Positions 46,427 through 57,980 of a stretch of 64,000 bases of DNA are shown piece after piece (position 1 is the first letter of the stretch; every line of letters starts with the position of its first letter). The stretch comes from Neurospora intermedia. Taxonomy: Eukaryota; Ascomycota; Sordariomycetes; Sordariales; Sordariaceae. Made by a program: the position numbers and the translations under genes. The DNA lies in assembly GCA_037102815.1 (NCBI GenBank), contig BTPP01000004.1, positions 4,092,001 through 4,156,000 of the forward strand, written 5' to 3'. Under the pieces are notes generated by a model. It was not told the DNA's origin. It did not search any database and saw nothing but the letters and a program-made list of their open reading frames with translations.

Positions 46427-48158
46427 ATGTTGCGGAGAACGTACCTTTTCTTGGTGTTGGTAAGGCTCTGGTTTGCCTTATCACCAAGCTATCTTCACCC
46501 AGATGAGAACTTTCAAGGGCCAGAGGTTATAGCCGGTAAGTTTGTATTTGCACTCCGCAGATCGTATGGCGCAATGCTGACACTCGTCGCGCTGCAGGAC
46601 AGATCTTTCATTATCCCGTCCGGCACACGTGGGAATTCACGAACGAGCACCCGATCCGTAGCGTTTTCCCACTATGGCCCGTATACGGGCTGCCGATGCT
46701 GCTTCTTCGCTGGCTATGGATCGGAAATGGAAATGACGGCGAGATTCCGCCTATCGCAGTGTTCTGGACCCTGCGCGTTCTCATGTTCGCCATAAGCTTC
46801 GTCCTGGAGGATTGGGCTATCCACGAGCTCATACCATCGCCGAGACATAGGCGCGTTGCTGTCCTCATTGTCGCCTCCTCCTACGTGACCTGGACGTTCC
46901 AGACACACACCTTTTCGAACTCAGTGGAAACATTAGTAGTAGCATGGTGTCTGGTGCTGATTCAGCGCATTATTGAGAATCCGGTAATTGGCCCAAACAG
47001 ATGATTTCAATGCGCCTGGGTATCACGGTCACTGACAATCCGAATACAGAATCGCAGTTCGTTCCTTGCCTCAGCGGTGTTAGGTTTTGTTGCGGTTTTT
47101 GGAGTGTTCAATCGCATCACATTCCCCGCCTTTGTGTTGATTCCTGGCTTGCAGTTGCTGAACTACTACTGGAAGAAGTGAGTCTGCCTGATCACAGTTT
47201 CCTTGGATGCATGCTGATAGTCGATAGTCCTCTGTCATTCATGATATTGGTCTTTGCAGGTATCTCAACAACGCTTTTTGCCATCGCTCTCGACACGGCC
47301 TTCTACACACCGCACTCGATAACCTGGTTGGATCTTATAAGAAGACCTGTATTGACGCCGCTCAACAACTTTCTTTACAACATTGACCCGGAAAACTTGG
47401 CTCAACATGGATTGCACCCGTGGTACCAACATTTGCTTGCCAACCTTCCACAGCTGATCGGGCCAGCCGCCGTGCTTCTCTTCACCCGACCGCAATGCTC
47501 TATACGGCTGTACTCTGCTATCTCGGGCCTTGTCGTTCTCTCCCTATCAAAGCATCAGGAAGCAAGATTCCTCCTCCCGACAGTCCCTCTCATCTTATCT
47601 TCCATTCGACTTCCCAAACAAAAGTCGGCCTTGCGCATTTGGCTGGGGTCCTGGATTGTGTTCAACCTCGTGTTGGGCATATTATTTGGGGTTTATCACC
47701 AAGGTGGTATCGTGCCAGCGCAAGTATTCCTGAGCAAGCAGCCTGATGCTACCCAGGCAATTTGGTGGAAGACGTATATGCCACCAACCTGGCTTCTAAA
47801 CGGGAAGAACGAGGTCCTCACCACACGAGATGTTATGGGAATGAAGGGCGAGATATTGCTCGAGGAACTGGAGAAAATTGCCACATGCGATATCCCCGCG
47901 GACAGGAGGAGCAATGAATATCTAAAGGAGAAGAACGGAACATATCTGGTGGCGCCTCTTTCAGCTGCATGGCTAGACCCTTACCTACCAAACAAGGGCC
48001 TGGACGGACTACGATTTCGGGAGATATGGCGATATCGGCAGCATTTGAACCTGGATGACATGGACTTTGGCGATGACGGCGTTTGGAATACCCTGACTAG
48101 AGTAATTGGGAGGAGGGGCCTCGGGATATGGAGGGTTACCAAAACTTGTCCGAAGTAG
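46427..48158 (+). CDS. smp3: GPI mannosyltransferase 4 (SMP3/PIG-Z)
   Basis: This ER dolichyl-phosphate-mannose-dependent glycosyltransferase (GT22 family) adds the fourth mannose to GPI anchor precursors, an essential step in fungi. There are four exons, 46427-46535, 46598-46983, 47050-47177 and 47228-48158, giving 517 aa. The catalytic HPDE motif is at residues 24-27 ([10 protein letters not shown]) in the first lumenal loop. The later family block is [12 protein letters not shown], equivalent to the HKE.RF motif of GT22 enzymes. The hydrophobicity pattern is multispanning. The last intron is 50 nt. Its acceptor must be the TAG at 47225-47227 rather than the more obvious CAG at 47257-47259, because only the former keeps the frame, joining YYWKN to [14 protein letters not shown]3 fits better than GPI10 or ALG9 by overall pattern, but this is by eye. 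Confidence 0.88.
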
Positions 48159-48650
48159 GACTGATAGAGTGGTATGGCGGAATGATCGGTCAATGGCGGT
48201 CGTTTAATTCTACAGCATTTCTATAATAGGGCTGTAACTTAATGCAATCTATGAACTTGGTAAGAACAAAATGAATGAGCCTTGCGCAAGGTCTTAATTC
48301 TGGAAACAACCACAGACAGGGTTGAGAAAGTAAACAAACATATGCCAAGAATTAGGGGGGATCGGTTGCTGCGGGGAGCCAGCGGAAGCACGGCCGCTCG
48401 GGACAGGGGTGGGGATCGCGTTTTACGGGAAAGCTGACCGGCCCACGGGCGTCGACCCACTGTAAATTTGTAACTTGGGAGCACTGAAGCTCCGTCAATC
48501 ACCCGAACAAGTCCATCCACTTCATCCGGCCCCGTCGAGTCAACACTGAAGGTACCGACAACACCACGCTCCGTAGCTGCCCGCACCTTCCCGTCCACCA
48601 GCCGGCCACCACCACCAGGAACCACACTCGTCAAAGCCGATCTAGCCAAG
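48159..48650. other. Intergenic region smp3 to pet100
   Basis: A 492-bp gap containing the smp3 3' UTR and the pet100 promoter. A minus-strand open frame of 146 codons overlaps it but has no splice signals or family resemblance. Confidence 0.5.
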
Positions 48651-49087
48651 ATGGGTGGTCTCAATCTCGAAGTCTTCAAGGTGAGCGGCCCCTCCCATCC
48701 ATAGGTCCCATCCCAGCTTCACCAAGCTGCCCGGGCCCTCCCCGAAAGAGCTCGCCCTTGCTCTTCCCTCCTCCGGCTTCGTTTGCTGTCTCAACCAAGG
48801 CGTGTGAGCTGCAGTGGGCTGACCACTACGGAAAAAAACAGTTCGGCATGTACCTCATGTTCCCCATCGGAATCATGTTCTACTTCGGCACCAACCTCGA
48901 CCAGCGCTTTTCCGTCCCCGACTTCTGGCCCAAGCCCGAGAACGCCAACAAGGTCCCGTACGACCGCGACGAGATTCACGAGGAGCTCGAGAGGCTGCGC
49001 GCCAGGAGACTTTATTTGCGCGAGCAGAGGCTGGCGAGTGAGGCTCGGCAGCAGCAGCAGCAGCAGAACAACAACGATCAGGAGTAG
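48651..49087 (+). CDS. pet100: Cytochrome c oxidase assembly protein PET100
   Basis: A mitochondrial inner-membrane chaperone that helps assemble the COX7/8/9 subcomplex of cytochrome c oxidase. There are two exons: 48651-48680 (ten codons, MGGLNLEVFK) and 48842-49087, giving 91 aa. The join reads VFK-FGMYLMFPIGIMFYFG, the Pet100 signature, with a single membrane segment at ~13-27. The C-terminal half is charged and helical (HEELERLRARRLYLREQRLA) and ends in a Gln/Asn run. The ORF that begins at 48758 is not the start, because its first residues come from the intron. The PET100 identity is very likely on motif and length. Confidence 0.92.
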
Positions 49088-49537
49088 TGCGACGACATCG
49101 ACTACCTGCCGAGGGGGTTGCCTATGAGAATTCCGGGTACAATTGAAGTTTACCGCAACTGACGAGACAAGTCATTCACCCTCAATTGAAGGGGGGGGGG
49201 GGGGGGGGGGGGGGGGGGTTGTTGTGTTGTGGTTCGGGCTATGAGCAACCCTCGGCTGAGGGGATTGTAAGATTACTGGAGTAGTAAAAGGAAGAGATGG
49301 AAGTCGACCTGGCCAGCTGGGCCGTCACGGTTGGACAGCTATGGTGGTTAGTGGTGGAAGAGTATCGACATGGGTTATAAGGCGTTTATGGGAAAACATG
49401 TCATTATTAGGTATCATGGTCACGAGGGAGGGACCTCTCTGCTTTGCATCGGGCCCGGACATCATCTTTGGAAAAGGGTATTTATCAATGTTTACAGTCA
49501 TTTGTTATGTCCCTTCTTTTTGATTTCCAGGCCAGGG
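49088..49537. other. Convergent 3' region with a G28 tract
   Basis: This 450-bp gap between the stops of pet100 and the TACO1-like gene contains a 28-nt G tract (49191-49218). CAATTGAAG occurs both immediately before the tract and about 45 nt earlier. Confidence 0.6.
49191..49218. repeat. Homopolymer tract, 28 G on the + strand
   Basis: Twenty-eight consecutive G residues are preceded by CTCAATTGAA and followed by TTGTTGTGTTGTGG. The tract is in the shared 3' region of convergent genes, so it would be G-rich in the pet100 transcript and C-rich in the TACO1-like transcript if either extends that far. Confidence 0.95.
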
Positions 49538-50511
49538 CTACTCGTCAATGAGTTCAGTCACCCTGGCCCACTCGTCATCACTCATGTTTCCTCTGGATAC
49601 GTTGGACCAGATCGCCTGGACATCAGGGTAGTCTTTGATGCTTGTGAGGAGGTCCATAAACTTGACCAACTCGTCGGACGAGTCCAGTGGAGCTTTGGTA
49701 TCCTCAATGGCATGCCACACAATGTCGGACTCGGCGATCTTGAGGTTGAACTTGGATCCAACAGCCTTGCAGATCTGCTGAGTTGACGAGGGGTCCGACC
49801 AGACAATAATGTTGCCCTCTGCGTCGTTCTCGAGATCCTCAGCACCAGCCTCAATCGCATCCTCCATGATGTCATCTACGTCCAGGCCGCTCTCGCCCTT
49901 CTCAAAGATCACGCGGCCCCTGCGCTCAAAGAGGAACTTGGACGGGCTCTTGGCACCGTTCGCCTTCTTCACCATCTGGTTCAGGTCTTCTATAACGCGC
50001 TTCGTGTTTTCTGTCGCAGCGTCCACCACCAGAGCGATGTTGGGTGGCACAATTGCCTCGTATATCACGGGCTCTAGAGTAGCGCCTTCCGACGACTTGC
50101 CCTGGCCTCGCGCGATGGCTCCCTCGATCAAGGCCTTGGGGGTGCCAGCCTTCTTGGCCGCCGCGACAATAGTAGCAAGCTGCGGGTTATCGTTGAGATT
50201 GGGTCCATAGACTAACTCGCGTAACTGCGTAAGCTCGGGCTTCAGCCGGCGGATGGGCATCGGGATGATCGGTGGAACGCACGCTTCGAGTACAAGGTGA
50301 TGTTCTTGGTGAAGACGGTCCTGGCTGCATTTTTCTTGGCGTCGGCGGCGGCCTTTTCATGCTTGATCTTGGACCACTTGTTATGACCAGACTGCAGGGC
50401 GGGACTGCTGACAAAGGTGCGCCGACATTGCGCGCATATCGAGGAACTCGTGGATTTCGAGGAAGACCGGGAGAGTGGACCGATGACGATGCTCCGCGTG
50501 AGGGAAGCCAT
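49538..50511 (-). CDS. Mitochondrial YebC/PmpR family protein (TACO1-like)
   Basis: A YebC/DUF28-family protein. The human mitochondrial member TACO1 is a translational activator of the COX1 mRNA. There are two exons, 50511-50283 and 50211-49538, giving 300 aa. The N-terminal ~35 residues are Ser/Arg-rich and look like a mitochondrial presequence. The family block GHNKWSKIKHEKAAADAKK follows. The 71-nt intron interrupts the next block, giving ITLYSK-LYGPNLNDNPQLATIVAAAKKAG after splicing. An open frame starting inside the intron (MPIRRLK) is spurious. Later blocks are KALIEGAIARGQGK, YEAIVPPNIALVVDAATENTKRV and GAEDLENDAEGNI. An exact function in this fungus is not proven. Confidence 0.93.
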
Positions 50512-51242
50512 TATTGCGCGTTGCGAGAGAAGTAGTCTGGAAGATGAGCAACGCGCGTCAGATTGACAAACACTAAGTAGGAACCTTTGAAGGCGAGTTG
50601 ACGCGACTCGACAATCCAAAAGAGAAGCGTACAAAAACAAAACGGCGAGACGGCTCTTCCCGCGACAATGGACGGAGCTCCCAGTCAAAATTCTGAGAAT
50701 TGTCAGGTTAAGCTGTGCCGAATGGCGGCCGGGGTTCGGGCGCGGGGCGGGAACCTGGAAGGAAAACGGCCCATCGACATGGGCGGCGCGGTGGTTCACC
50801 AGGGGGCGTGTCCCGAACCCCTTGTCGGGTGTTGCCCCTCGAACACGATTCATTGGCCCACTGTATGTACAGCACGCTTGCTTCCCTGAGGGGACGCCCA
50901 TGTACATGCGCCCGCAGACTTCTGCAACCTCCTGTGAGCTGCATTGAATGGATGTTATTACACTACCTACACTCTACAGACCTCGATCATCCATGTCAAC
51001 CTGAGAACCCAAAGCTGGCCCAGGTCAACAACTTTCTTCCACTTGGTTGCGACTGACACCTTGGCCCTAACAAGCTTCAGACAGTCCTCGCTATTCTAGA
51101 CCACACGTTACCTGACGATGCTAGCTTCGACCTTTTTACAGACCATCCGAATTTCTTAGATCAGACTACATACAGTACAGCTATATACACCTAATTTCGC
51201 CGTTGAATTCGCAACAACAGAGCCCTCGACCGGCACCTAATC
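50512..51242. other. Divergent promoter region of the TACO1-like gene and laa1
   Basis: A 731-bp gap between oppositely directed genes. No ORF is supported. Confidence 0.5.
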
Positions 51243-54200
51243 ATGTCATCCACACCAGCTGACGCCACCAATGGCGAGCGCAACGGCATCACGAACACGC
51301 TGACATCCCACGCTACGACGAATCCCGAGCTCGATCTTGCCAAGCTTCAAGCGCTCCCCGCCGAGCAGCAGGAATTGTTCCTCCTGACGTCCGTCTCGGC
51401 ACTTAGCAGGCATGTCCTGACGCTCGAACCAGATGACTGCACCGCACAGCAGTTCTACATAAAGAAGGAAGCCTTCAAGGTCCTGAATCTTACCTCGCCA
51501 TCGCCAACAAGAGTCATACGAAACGCGCTGGGGCGGTCTCTTGCGCACGTGTTCGACAAGGGCGATAGAAAGCTCCTGTTCGAAACTGTCAACGAGCTAG
51601 TCGGCATCATCTCGAGTGGGAAATTGAAGACGGAGGGTGAGATACGGACGAAACATGCTGCCGTGGCTTGCTTGGGAGATATATACGGCTCGGCTGGTGA
51701 CAGCGCCATTGGCTTGCACCAGCTAGTATGCTCGGCGCTCTTGAAGCTATTGAAGGCAGCTTCGAGCCACGCTGGGCTTCGCGCAGCTGTCCTGACCGCT
51801 TTCGGGAAGATTGTCACCATGATACAGGGGAGCATGGACGAGAACGTTGCAAGAGATATATGGAAGCAGGGGAGAAACCATGCCTCTGGAGACAAAGGAT
51901 CACTGGTCGTCGTGGCCGCTTGCCGATGCCTACGGTCGCTTGTGCAGTATACCCCCTATTTCAAGAACTCGACCGACTTCGAAAAGCTCAAATCGACCTT
52001 GTTCAAGACTTTCGACAATCCCTCATCAAACGCGCGATCGGCAGCAGCGGACTGCTTTGCCCAAGCGCTGGTCGGGGGTTACTCCGAGTCAGCCATTGGC
52101 GAGGCACCGCTGCCCCTGGCCAAGAAATCCAAGTCCAAGGCGATCAAGAGACAGTCAACAATGGGGGGTCTTCAAGATGACGAGGAGGTTCCCTCACGGC
52201 CCGAAAGCCCTGCTCCAACCCAGAGACCCCAAGATTTGACCTTGTCGCTGGCCGATATACTCAAAACTTTGTCCACCCAATACGTCCGCATCTCGACCAC
52301 CAATAAAGCCAGGGCTGCCATCGCGATTTGTATCGGGAACGTTCTCCAGAAGCTCGGGGAAAAGACTGTAGAAGTCAACTATCTTCGCATTCTCGAGATC
52401 CTCACAGCTGACTTCTTGGGCCATAACAACATTCTCAACAACCGGTACCGCTTACTCATTTCGCGGCGCATGGTTGATACTATAATCCAGGACATACTAG
52501 GAAAAAGGATCCTGGGTGAATCGGGGCAAATCACGGCTGCTAAAGCTATCGTCAACGAAATCCTCAAGAACTATCCTCAGGCGCTCAAGGAAAGGCCGGA
52601 GCCATCCAAGCACACATTGGTTGTCTCACTGAGTGCTCTGTCCTCGCTGATCTCCAGTTTGGGCACAGCGGTGACCGACTTCTCAGAGGGATGTCGCGAT
52701 GGCCTGCTTCAAGTTCTCCAGCACCCTAGCTATACCGTTCAGGTATACGCCGCGGCCTGTATGAAGAATTTTGTGTTGGCCTGTCCGCAACAGCTTCTTC
52801 CCTGTTTGTCAGTTTGCATGAACAGCTTGAGCAGAGAACTGAGTCTTCTCGGGACGGGTAGAAATTCCCCTCGCAGGTGCATTGGCTTCGCTCACGGCCT
52901 CGCCGCCGGGCTCAGCGCAAGCCCGCAACGCCCGCTCTATGGGTCGGTCGAGATCAACAGTCGTGTTTTGACCATGGCTACAAACTTGCTCAAGTCAAGT
53001 GGAACTTCGGAACTACGGGTTGCAAGCACCCAGATTCAAGTCGCCTGGACCTTGATAGGCGGACTCATGTCTCTTGGTCCCAACTTCGTCAAGATACATC
53101 TCTCGCAGCTGCTTTTGCTCTGGAAGAATGCGCTGCCCAAGGTTCTGGCAAAGGATAGCATGGCGGTTCATAGGAATCTGCTCAATGCCTCGTTCCTCAC
53201 ACATGTCAGGGAATGTGCGCTCGGGTCTATCTTAGCGTTCCTCCAGTTCAACAGTCGCCTCTTGACTGTGGACGTGTGTAAGAGAATCGCTACGATGCTG
53301 CAGAGTACCACTGCATTCCTCAAGACACTGCCAGCGAAGAAGACATCGGATGATATCAGCGAAAGGCTGACGCCAGCCTTGCAACTCCAGGATCTGGAGG
53401 TTATGGTACGACGCAGAGTCCTACAGTGCTATACGAAGCTCGTGAACGTTAGCCCTGCTGGCGCCACTGAAGCTCTCCTGCAGTCCAACCTTTTGACTCT
53501 TGCCATCTCTCTCTTTGCCGACCCGGATAACTATACACCGAGCTCCCTCAGCACTTCCATCGCGAACGCCGCAGGTACCTTTGACTCCATTTGGGAGGTG
53601 GGCGACAATTCAGGGTTTGGAGTGACCAGTCTCGTTAGGGGCTTTGCGACAAGAAGCCTTCCGGGACAGCAGACCAACGGCTCAGACAGCACCCAACAAG
53701 AGTACGAACCGGAGGAGTGCATCGAGAGGCTGCTTCTTTCTCCGGTATGCGGTACCCTGGAGAATGACGCTTGTCTTCTGTACATCGGTAACTCGGATAA
53801 CCCGGGACTCCCTGATCCTGCTGCCACCGAGGTGGTTAACATGGCTATCCAGCTGTTTGCCTTTGTCTTCCCCTTGACCCCATCTAAGGTGCAGGAGAGT
53901 GCCTTGGAGCAAATCACGACCTTCATAAGGGCTGGCTCCCTTCAGCGGGAAACTGGCCGCAAGGCTGCTGTTGATGTCAACGTGGTTACGGCACTTCTGT
54001 CTACCCTCCGTGTGGCTTGCAAGGAGACCAAGTCGTCACCAGGCGACATCACAAACATGGCCGTAGAGAAGCTTCTACAGGAGCTACTGAGAGATTTCGT
54101 ACTTGACCCCGATCAGTACGTCCGTAGCATTGCTTACGAGGCAATTGCCAGACTTTGCAGCGCTTGTGGCAACGCGTTCACGAATCAAGAGATCAAATTC

Positions 54201-57200
54201 CTTGTTGACACTATTGTTGTCAACCGAGAACCTAGCGCCAGAGCGGGCTGCGCCATGGCTCTTGGGTGTATCCAGACCAAGATTGGCAGCATGGCGGCTG
54301 GGTATCATTTGAAGACAATTCTCAACATCCTCATGTCTCTGTGCAACGATCCGCACCCGACTGTCCATTACTGGGCTTTGGAGGCTATAGCACGTGTATC
54401 AGATGCTGCTGGACTCGGCTTCTCCAGTTTCGTGTCCAGCACACTGGGAATGTTGGCCAAGCTCTACGTCTCGGATACGCATAACCCTGAATTAGCTTCC
54501 CCGATCACCATGAACTTGGAGGCTGACCTCTCCTCATCGGCTGCGATTGCTCGCTGCGTTGATGCGCTCATCAACGTTCTTGGTCCAGATCTACAAGACT
54601 CTACGAAGTCTAGGGAGCTGATCCTAACTCTTGTTGGGTATTTCCAGCAAGAAGAGGATCTTGAGATTCAGCGGGCAAGTCTCGCTTGCATGGAACATCT
54701 GACATTGTATGCTCCGGGCTACATGGACTTCATCGACTACGTCAGAACGCTTCAGCGATACATCAAGTCCGATCATGCCGCCCTCCGGGATGTGGCCGTG
54801 GACAGTCTTTATAACCTCATGAAGAGGAACTCGTACGATGTCATCAAAGCCGCCGAGCAAGGTTTCGAGGATCATCTGTGGTTGGTTCTCGATGCCTCGC
54901 CGAGTCATGACGGAATGCGCAACCTTATCAGGAACTGGCTCCGCCAGACCTGTCTTTCGGACACAGCCGCTTGGCTTGCGCGCTTTCAGCATGTCCTAAA
55001 GATGACCAGACCGAAAGCCTCCGCGCAGGCAACCACGAACACCGGGAGGTCTGGTGGAGGCATTGACCTGCAGGACGAAGAGGTAGCTGGCTTCGCCGCT
55101 GCTGGAGGAGGCGCCAAGGACGACAAAGACACTCCGAGCGGCTCAGATGTGGAGCCCCTGAAGTGGCAGGTCACTACCTTCGCCATGGACTGCCTGAACG
55201 ATATCTTCATTTTGGTTACAAAAGATGTCGCAACTCATGGCGAATCTGCTGCGCAGGCGGCTCTTCAGAACAAGGTTGCTGATGTCGTCCGCATGGCCTT
55301 CTCGGCGTCCACGTCAGGTGTCTTGGACCAGAGAATCTGGGGCTTGAAGATCATCGGCGCTGTTCTCAAAATGTTTGGCAAAATTCCAGATCCAGACTTT
55401 GAGGAGGCCATGCTGCTTGAGCAGTACCAAGCGCAAATCAGTTCCGCCCTTACCCCTGCTTTTGCCGCGGACTCGTCACCCGAACTGGCCTCGGAAGCCG
55501 TCGATGTTTGTGCAAGCTTTATTGCCACAGGCATTGTCACTGACGTAGACAGGATGGGTAGAATTCTGAAGACGTTAGTGAGCTCGTTGGAGAACTTTGC
55601 AAAGGATGAGGATAATGCTGGCATTGGTGACCTCAAGGGACTCAGCTCAAACGCACAGGTTATGGTCAAGATGTCCGTCTTCGCCGCCTGGGCCGAGCTA
55701 CAAGTCGCCAGCTCTGAACAAAAGTACTTACTGGATGTCCTCAAGCCTCATATTGGTACCTTGACTCCTCTTTGGCTCGAGTCGCTCCGCGAATTTGCTC
55801 GGCTACGGTTCGAGCCGGACATTTCCATGACGCTCGGCCCTCCATCGCTTTCTGGAAGCTTGGACACTGTCTACGCAGCGTTGAACCGTGAGACGTTGCT
55901 CAAATTCTACCAGGAGTCTTGGTTGAAGTTGGTCGACGCTATCGCCAGCCTCATTGAACAGGACAGCGAGTTCGTCTTTGATGCCCTCGATGGCAAGGAG
56001 CTGTCAGGACCTACCACCAACAGCAGCTCAAAGGGGGCAGATATCAACTACCGCGATGAGCCTGTTGCATTCTTCTTTGTCTTATTTGGTATCGCGTTTG
56101 AAGCGCTCGCCACGAGACCAGGCCAGAGCGAGTCTCTCGCTACCCGAGAACAAACACTGGAGATTCTCCGCGCCCTCAAGAAGATCCTTCACCCAAGCGT
56201 ATCTGGCCATGCCATTTATCGCGATGCCATCTTCTCCGAGACGATGGATCTCCTGGACCGTCTCGTACTCACCGAAGGTCTTGATGTGCAGGGTGTTATC
56301 GTTGAGATTGCGCGTGCCCTATGTGTGGCACATCCAGCAGCCAGAAAGCAGGCTGACGACCCCGAGAACAGTGAGTTGTCTGACGACATTGAGCAGCTCT
56401 TTGAGCTCACTCGGATCATCGTCTTGGTCCTCTCTGGACTGTTGCCCAACCTCAGTGAGACCCAACAGCCCGTGCGCCATCAGATGACGGAGGAAGCGAT
56501 CCTCCTCGTCAAGACATCGCTCAACGCATTAGTCGATGCCGCGGAAGTGTTCCCATCCATAATCAAGACGGATCTACACGCCTGCATCCTGCACATCTTT
56601 GCGACCATTCTTGCCACACCATCATGCCAGGAGGTCATTGTCCCGCAAAACCTGTCGACGCTCAAACGCTTCATCAACGGCATGACCGGCTCTAGGAGAG
56701 ACGGCGGAGATGATGACGAGGGTAATTCGCCCACGGACGTTCAGCTGCTGGGATGTCTGCGCCGCTTCCTGTCCATCTATCTCAACGCTCAAAAGCGCGA
56801 AGCCCCGACGTCCTTGACCTGCGTCAAGAACTGCCTTCTGGCCATCACCATCCTCTTCACCGGCGGCAAGAACCACCTGCCAGCCAGCGAGCCGCTGGTA
56901 GCCAAGTTCCTAGACGAGCTCGTAGACTGCCTGACAGACCGGATGGTAAGTGTTTACTCGCTCCCAAACCCCACTGGGCTTTCCATGTACTAACACAACC
57001 AACTCTAGACCGCCAAAATAGCCGCAAACTGCATCCGCTCCCTCCTCCTCAACACCAACGCCAATAACCAACCCACCTCAGCCGATTATTCTATCTCCCG
57101 CCACCTCCTCCCGCGCCTCATTGCCTTCGTGACCAACACCTCTCCCGAGGATCCGGAACAAGCTCGTTCGCTCATCGCCCAAACCCTCGTGCAGTTCACC

Positions 57201-57557
57201 GCCGTGGTTGCCAGAGGATCGTCGCAGGACGGAGGCCAAGGCGCATCCATTGCCATGGCCCTGGTTGTGCCGACTTTGCTCTCGCGCGCGGCGTCAGAGG
57301 GAGCCAAAGATGATGTATACCGCGAGACGAGCGCAAGGCTACTGGAGTTGGCGAGCGCCGATCAGACTGCTTTCAGGGCGGTGGTAGGTGCGATGAGTGA
57401 GGGCCAGAGGGCGTTTATGGAGGAGGTTATCAAGAGTGGACGATCGGGGGGAATGGGTGGGGGTGGTGGTGCACATGTTGGTGCGGGGGGAAGGAGAAGT
57501 GACGAGGACGAGGAGCAGGCGCCGACTATTGCTTTGAAGATGAACTTTGGTGGTTGA
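51243..57557 (+). CDS. laa1: HEAT-repeat protein LAA1/HEATR5
   Basis: A very large alpha-solenoid protein. The family (yeast Laa1, human HEATR5A/B) binds the AP-1 clathrin adaptor and promotes trans-Golgi to endosome sorting. There are two exons, 51243-56945 and 57009-57557, giving 2083 aa, close to the ~2000-aa family length. HEAT-like helical pairs run throughout. The N terminus has the family block LFLLTSVSALSRHV and the FDKGDRKLLFETVNELVGII segment. Later blocks include REPSARAGCAMALGCIQTKIGSMAAG and LCNDPHPTVHYWALEAIARVSDAAGL. A glycine-rich linker (~1920 region, GRSGGGIDL is earlier at ~1265) and a C-terminal Gly/Asp stretch before APTIALKMNFGG are low-complexity. The long exon is free of introns for 5.7 kb, unusual among its neighbours. 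Confidence 0.92.
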
Positions 57558-57980
57558 AGAGGATGGTGAATAAGTGTGGAAGGGCTTGGTTTTGAATTTG
57601 GGGAAGTGAATATATATATATATATATAGACGGTATAGGACGTTGTAATACACTTGCATGTGGACTGTTGATCAAGAGACTTGCTTGGGGAGAAAAGGGG
57701 ACTTTTCGATCTGGTTTGAGACGGATGAAATGGGAAACAGGGGCTGGCTCGAGTTGAGCCCCCCCTTTCTTTCGATTGTTTACTTGGGTATCTCCTTATC
57801 TGACCCTAACCCTCTATTCTCCAATACCCCATGCTTGCAACGCCTTGACAACAGAAGAGAACAGCCCCCAACCTGGTATAAACCGCCGTCATTGCGTCCT
57901 TGAATACTGCTCCTGTCGCTTCCTCCAATGTGTCTATAACAATGCAGCCATGATTGGAAACCAAAAAAAAGGGTCTACTT
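57558..57980. other. Convergent 3' region with TA microsatellite
   Basis: A 423-bp gap. It contains a TA dinucleotide run (57611-57628) just past the laa1 stop and a telomere-like ACCCTAACCCT at 57803-57813. No ORF is supported. Confidence 0.6.

Noticed and set aside
48239-48679. 146-codon minus-strand frame overlapping the pet100 start
   Set aside because: It overlaps the pet100 promoter and first exon and has no recognisable features.
48758-48841. Start of pet100 at an ATG in 48758 (MLFPPPASF...)
   Set aside because: This part is the intron. The ten-codon exon at 48651 joined at 48842 restores the canonical Pet100 N terminus.
50212-50260. Start of the YebC protein at MPIRRLK
   Set aside because: It lies inside the intron; splicing 50283 to 50211 reconstructs the conserved SKLYGPN block.
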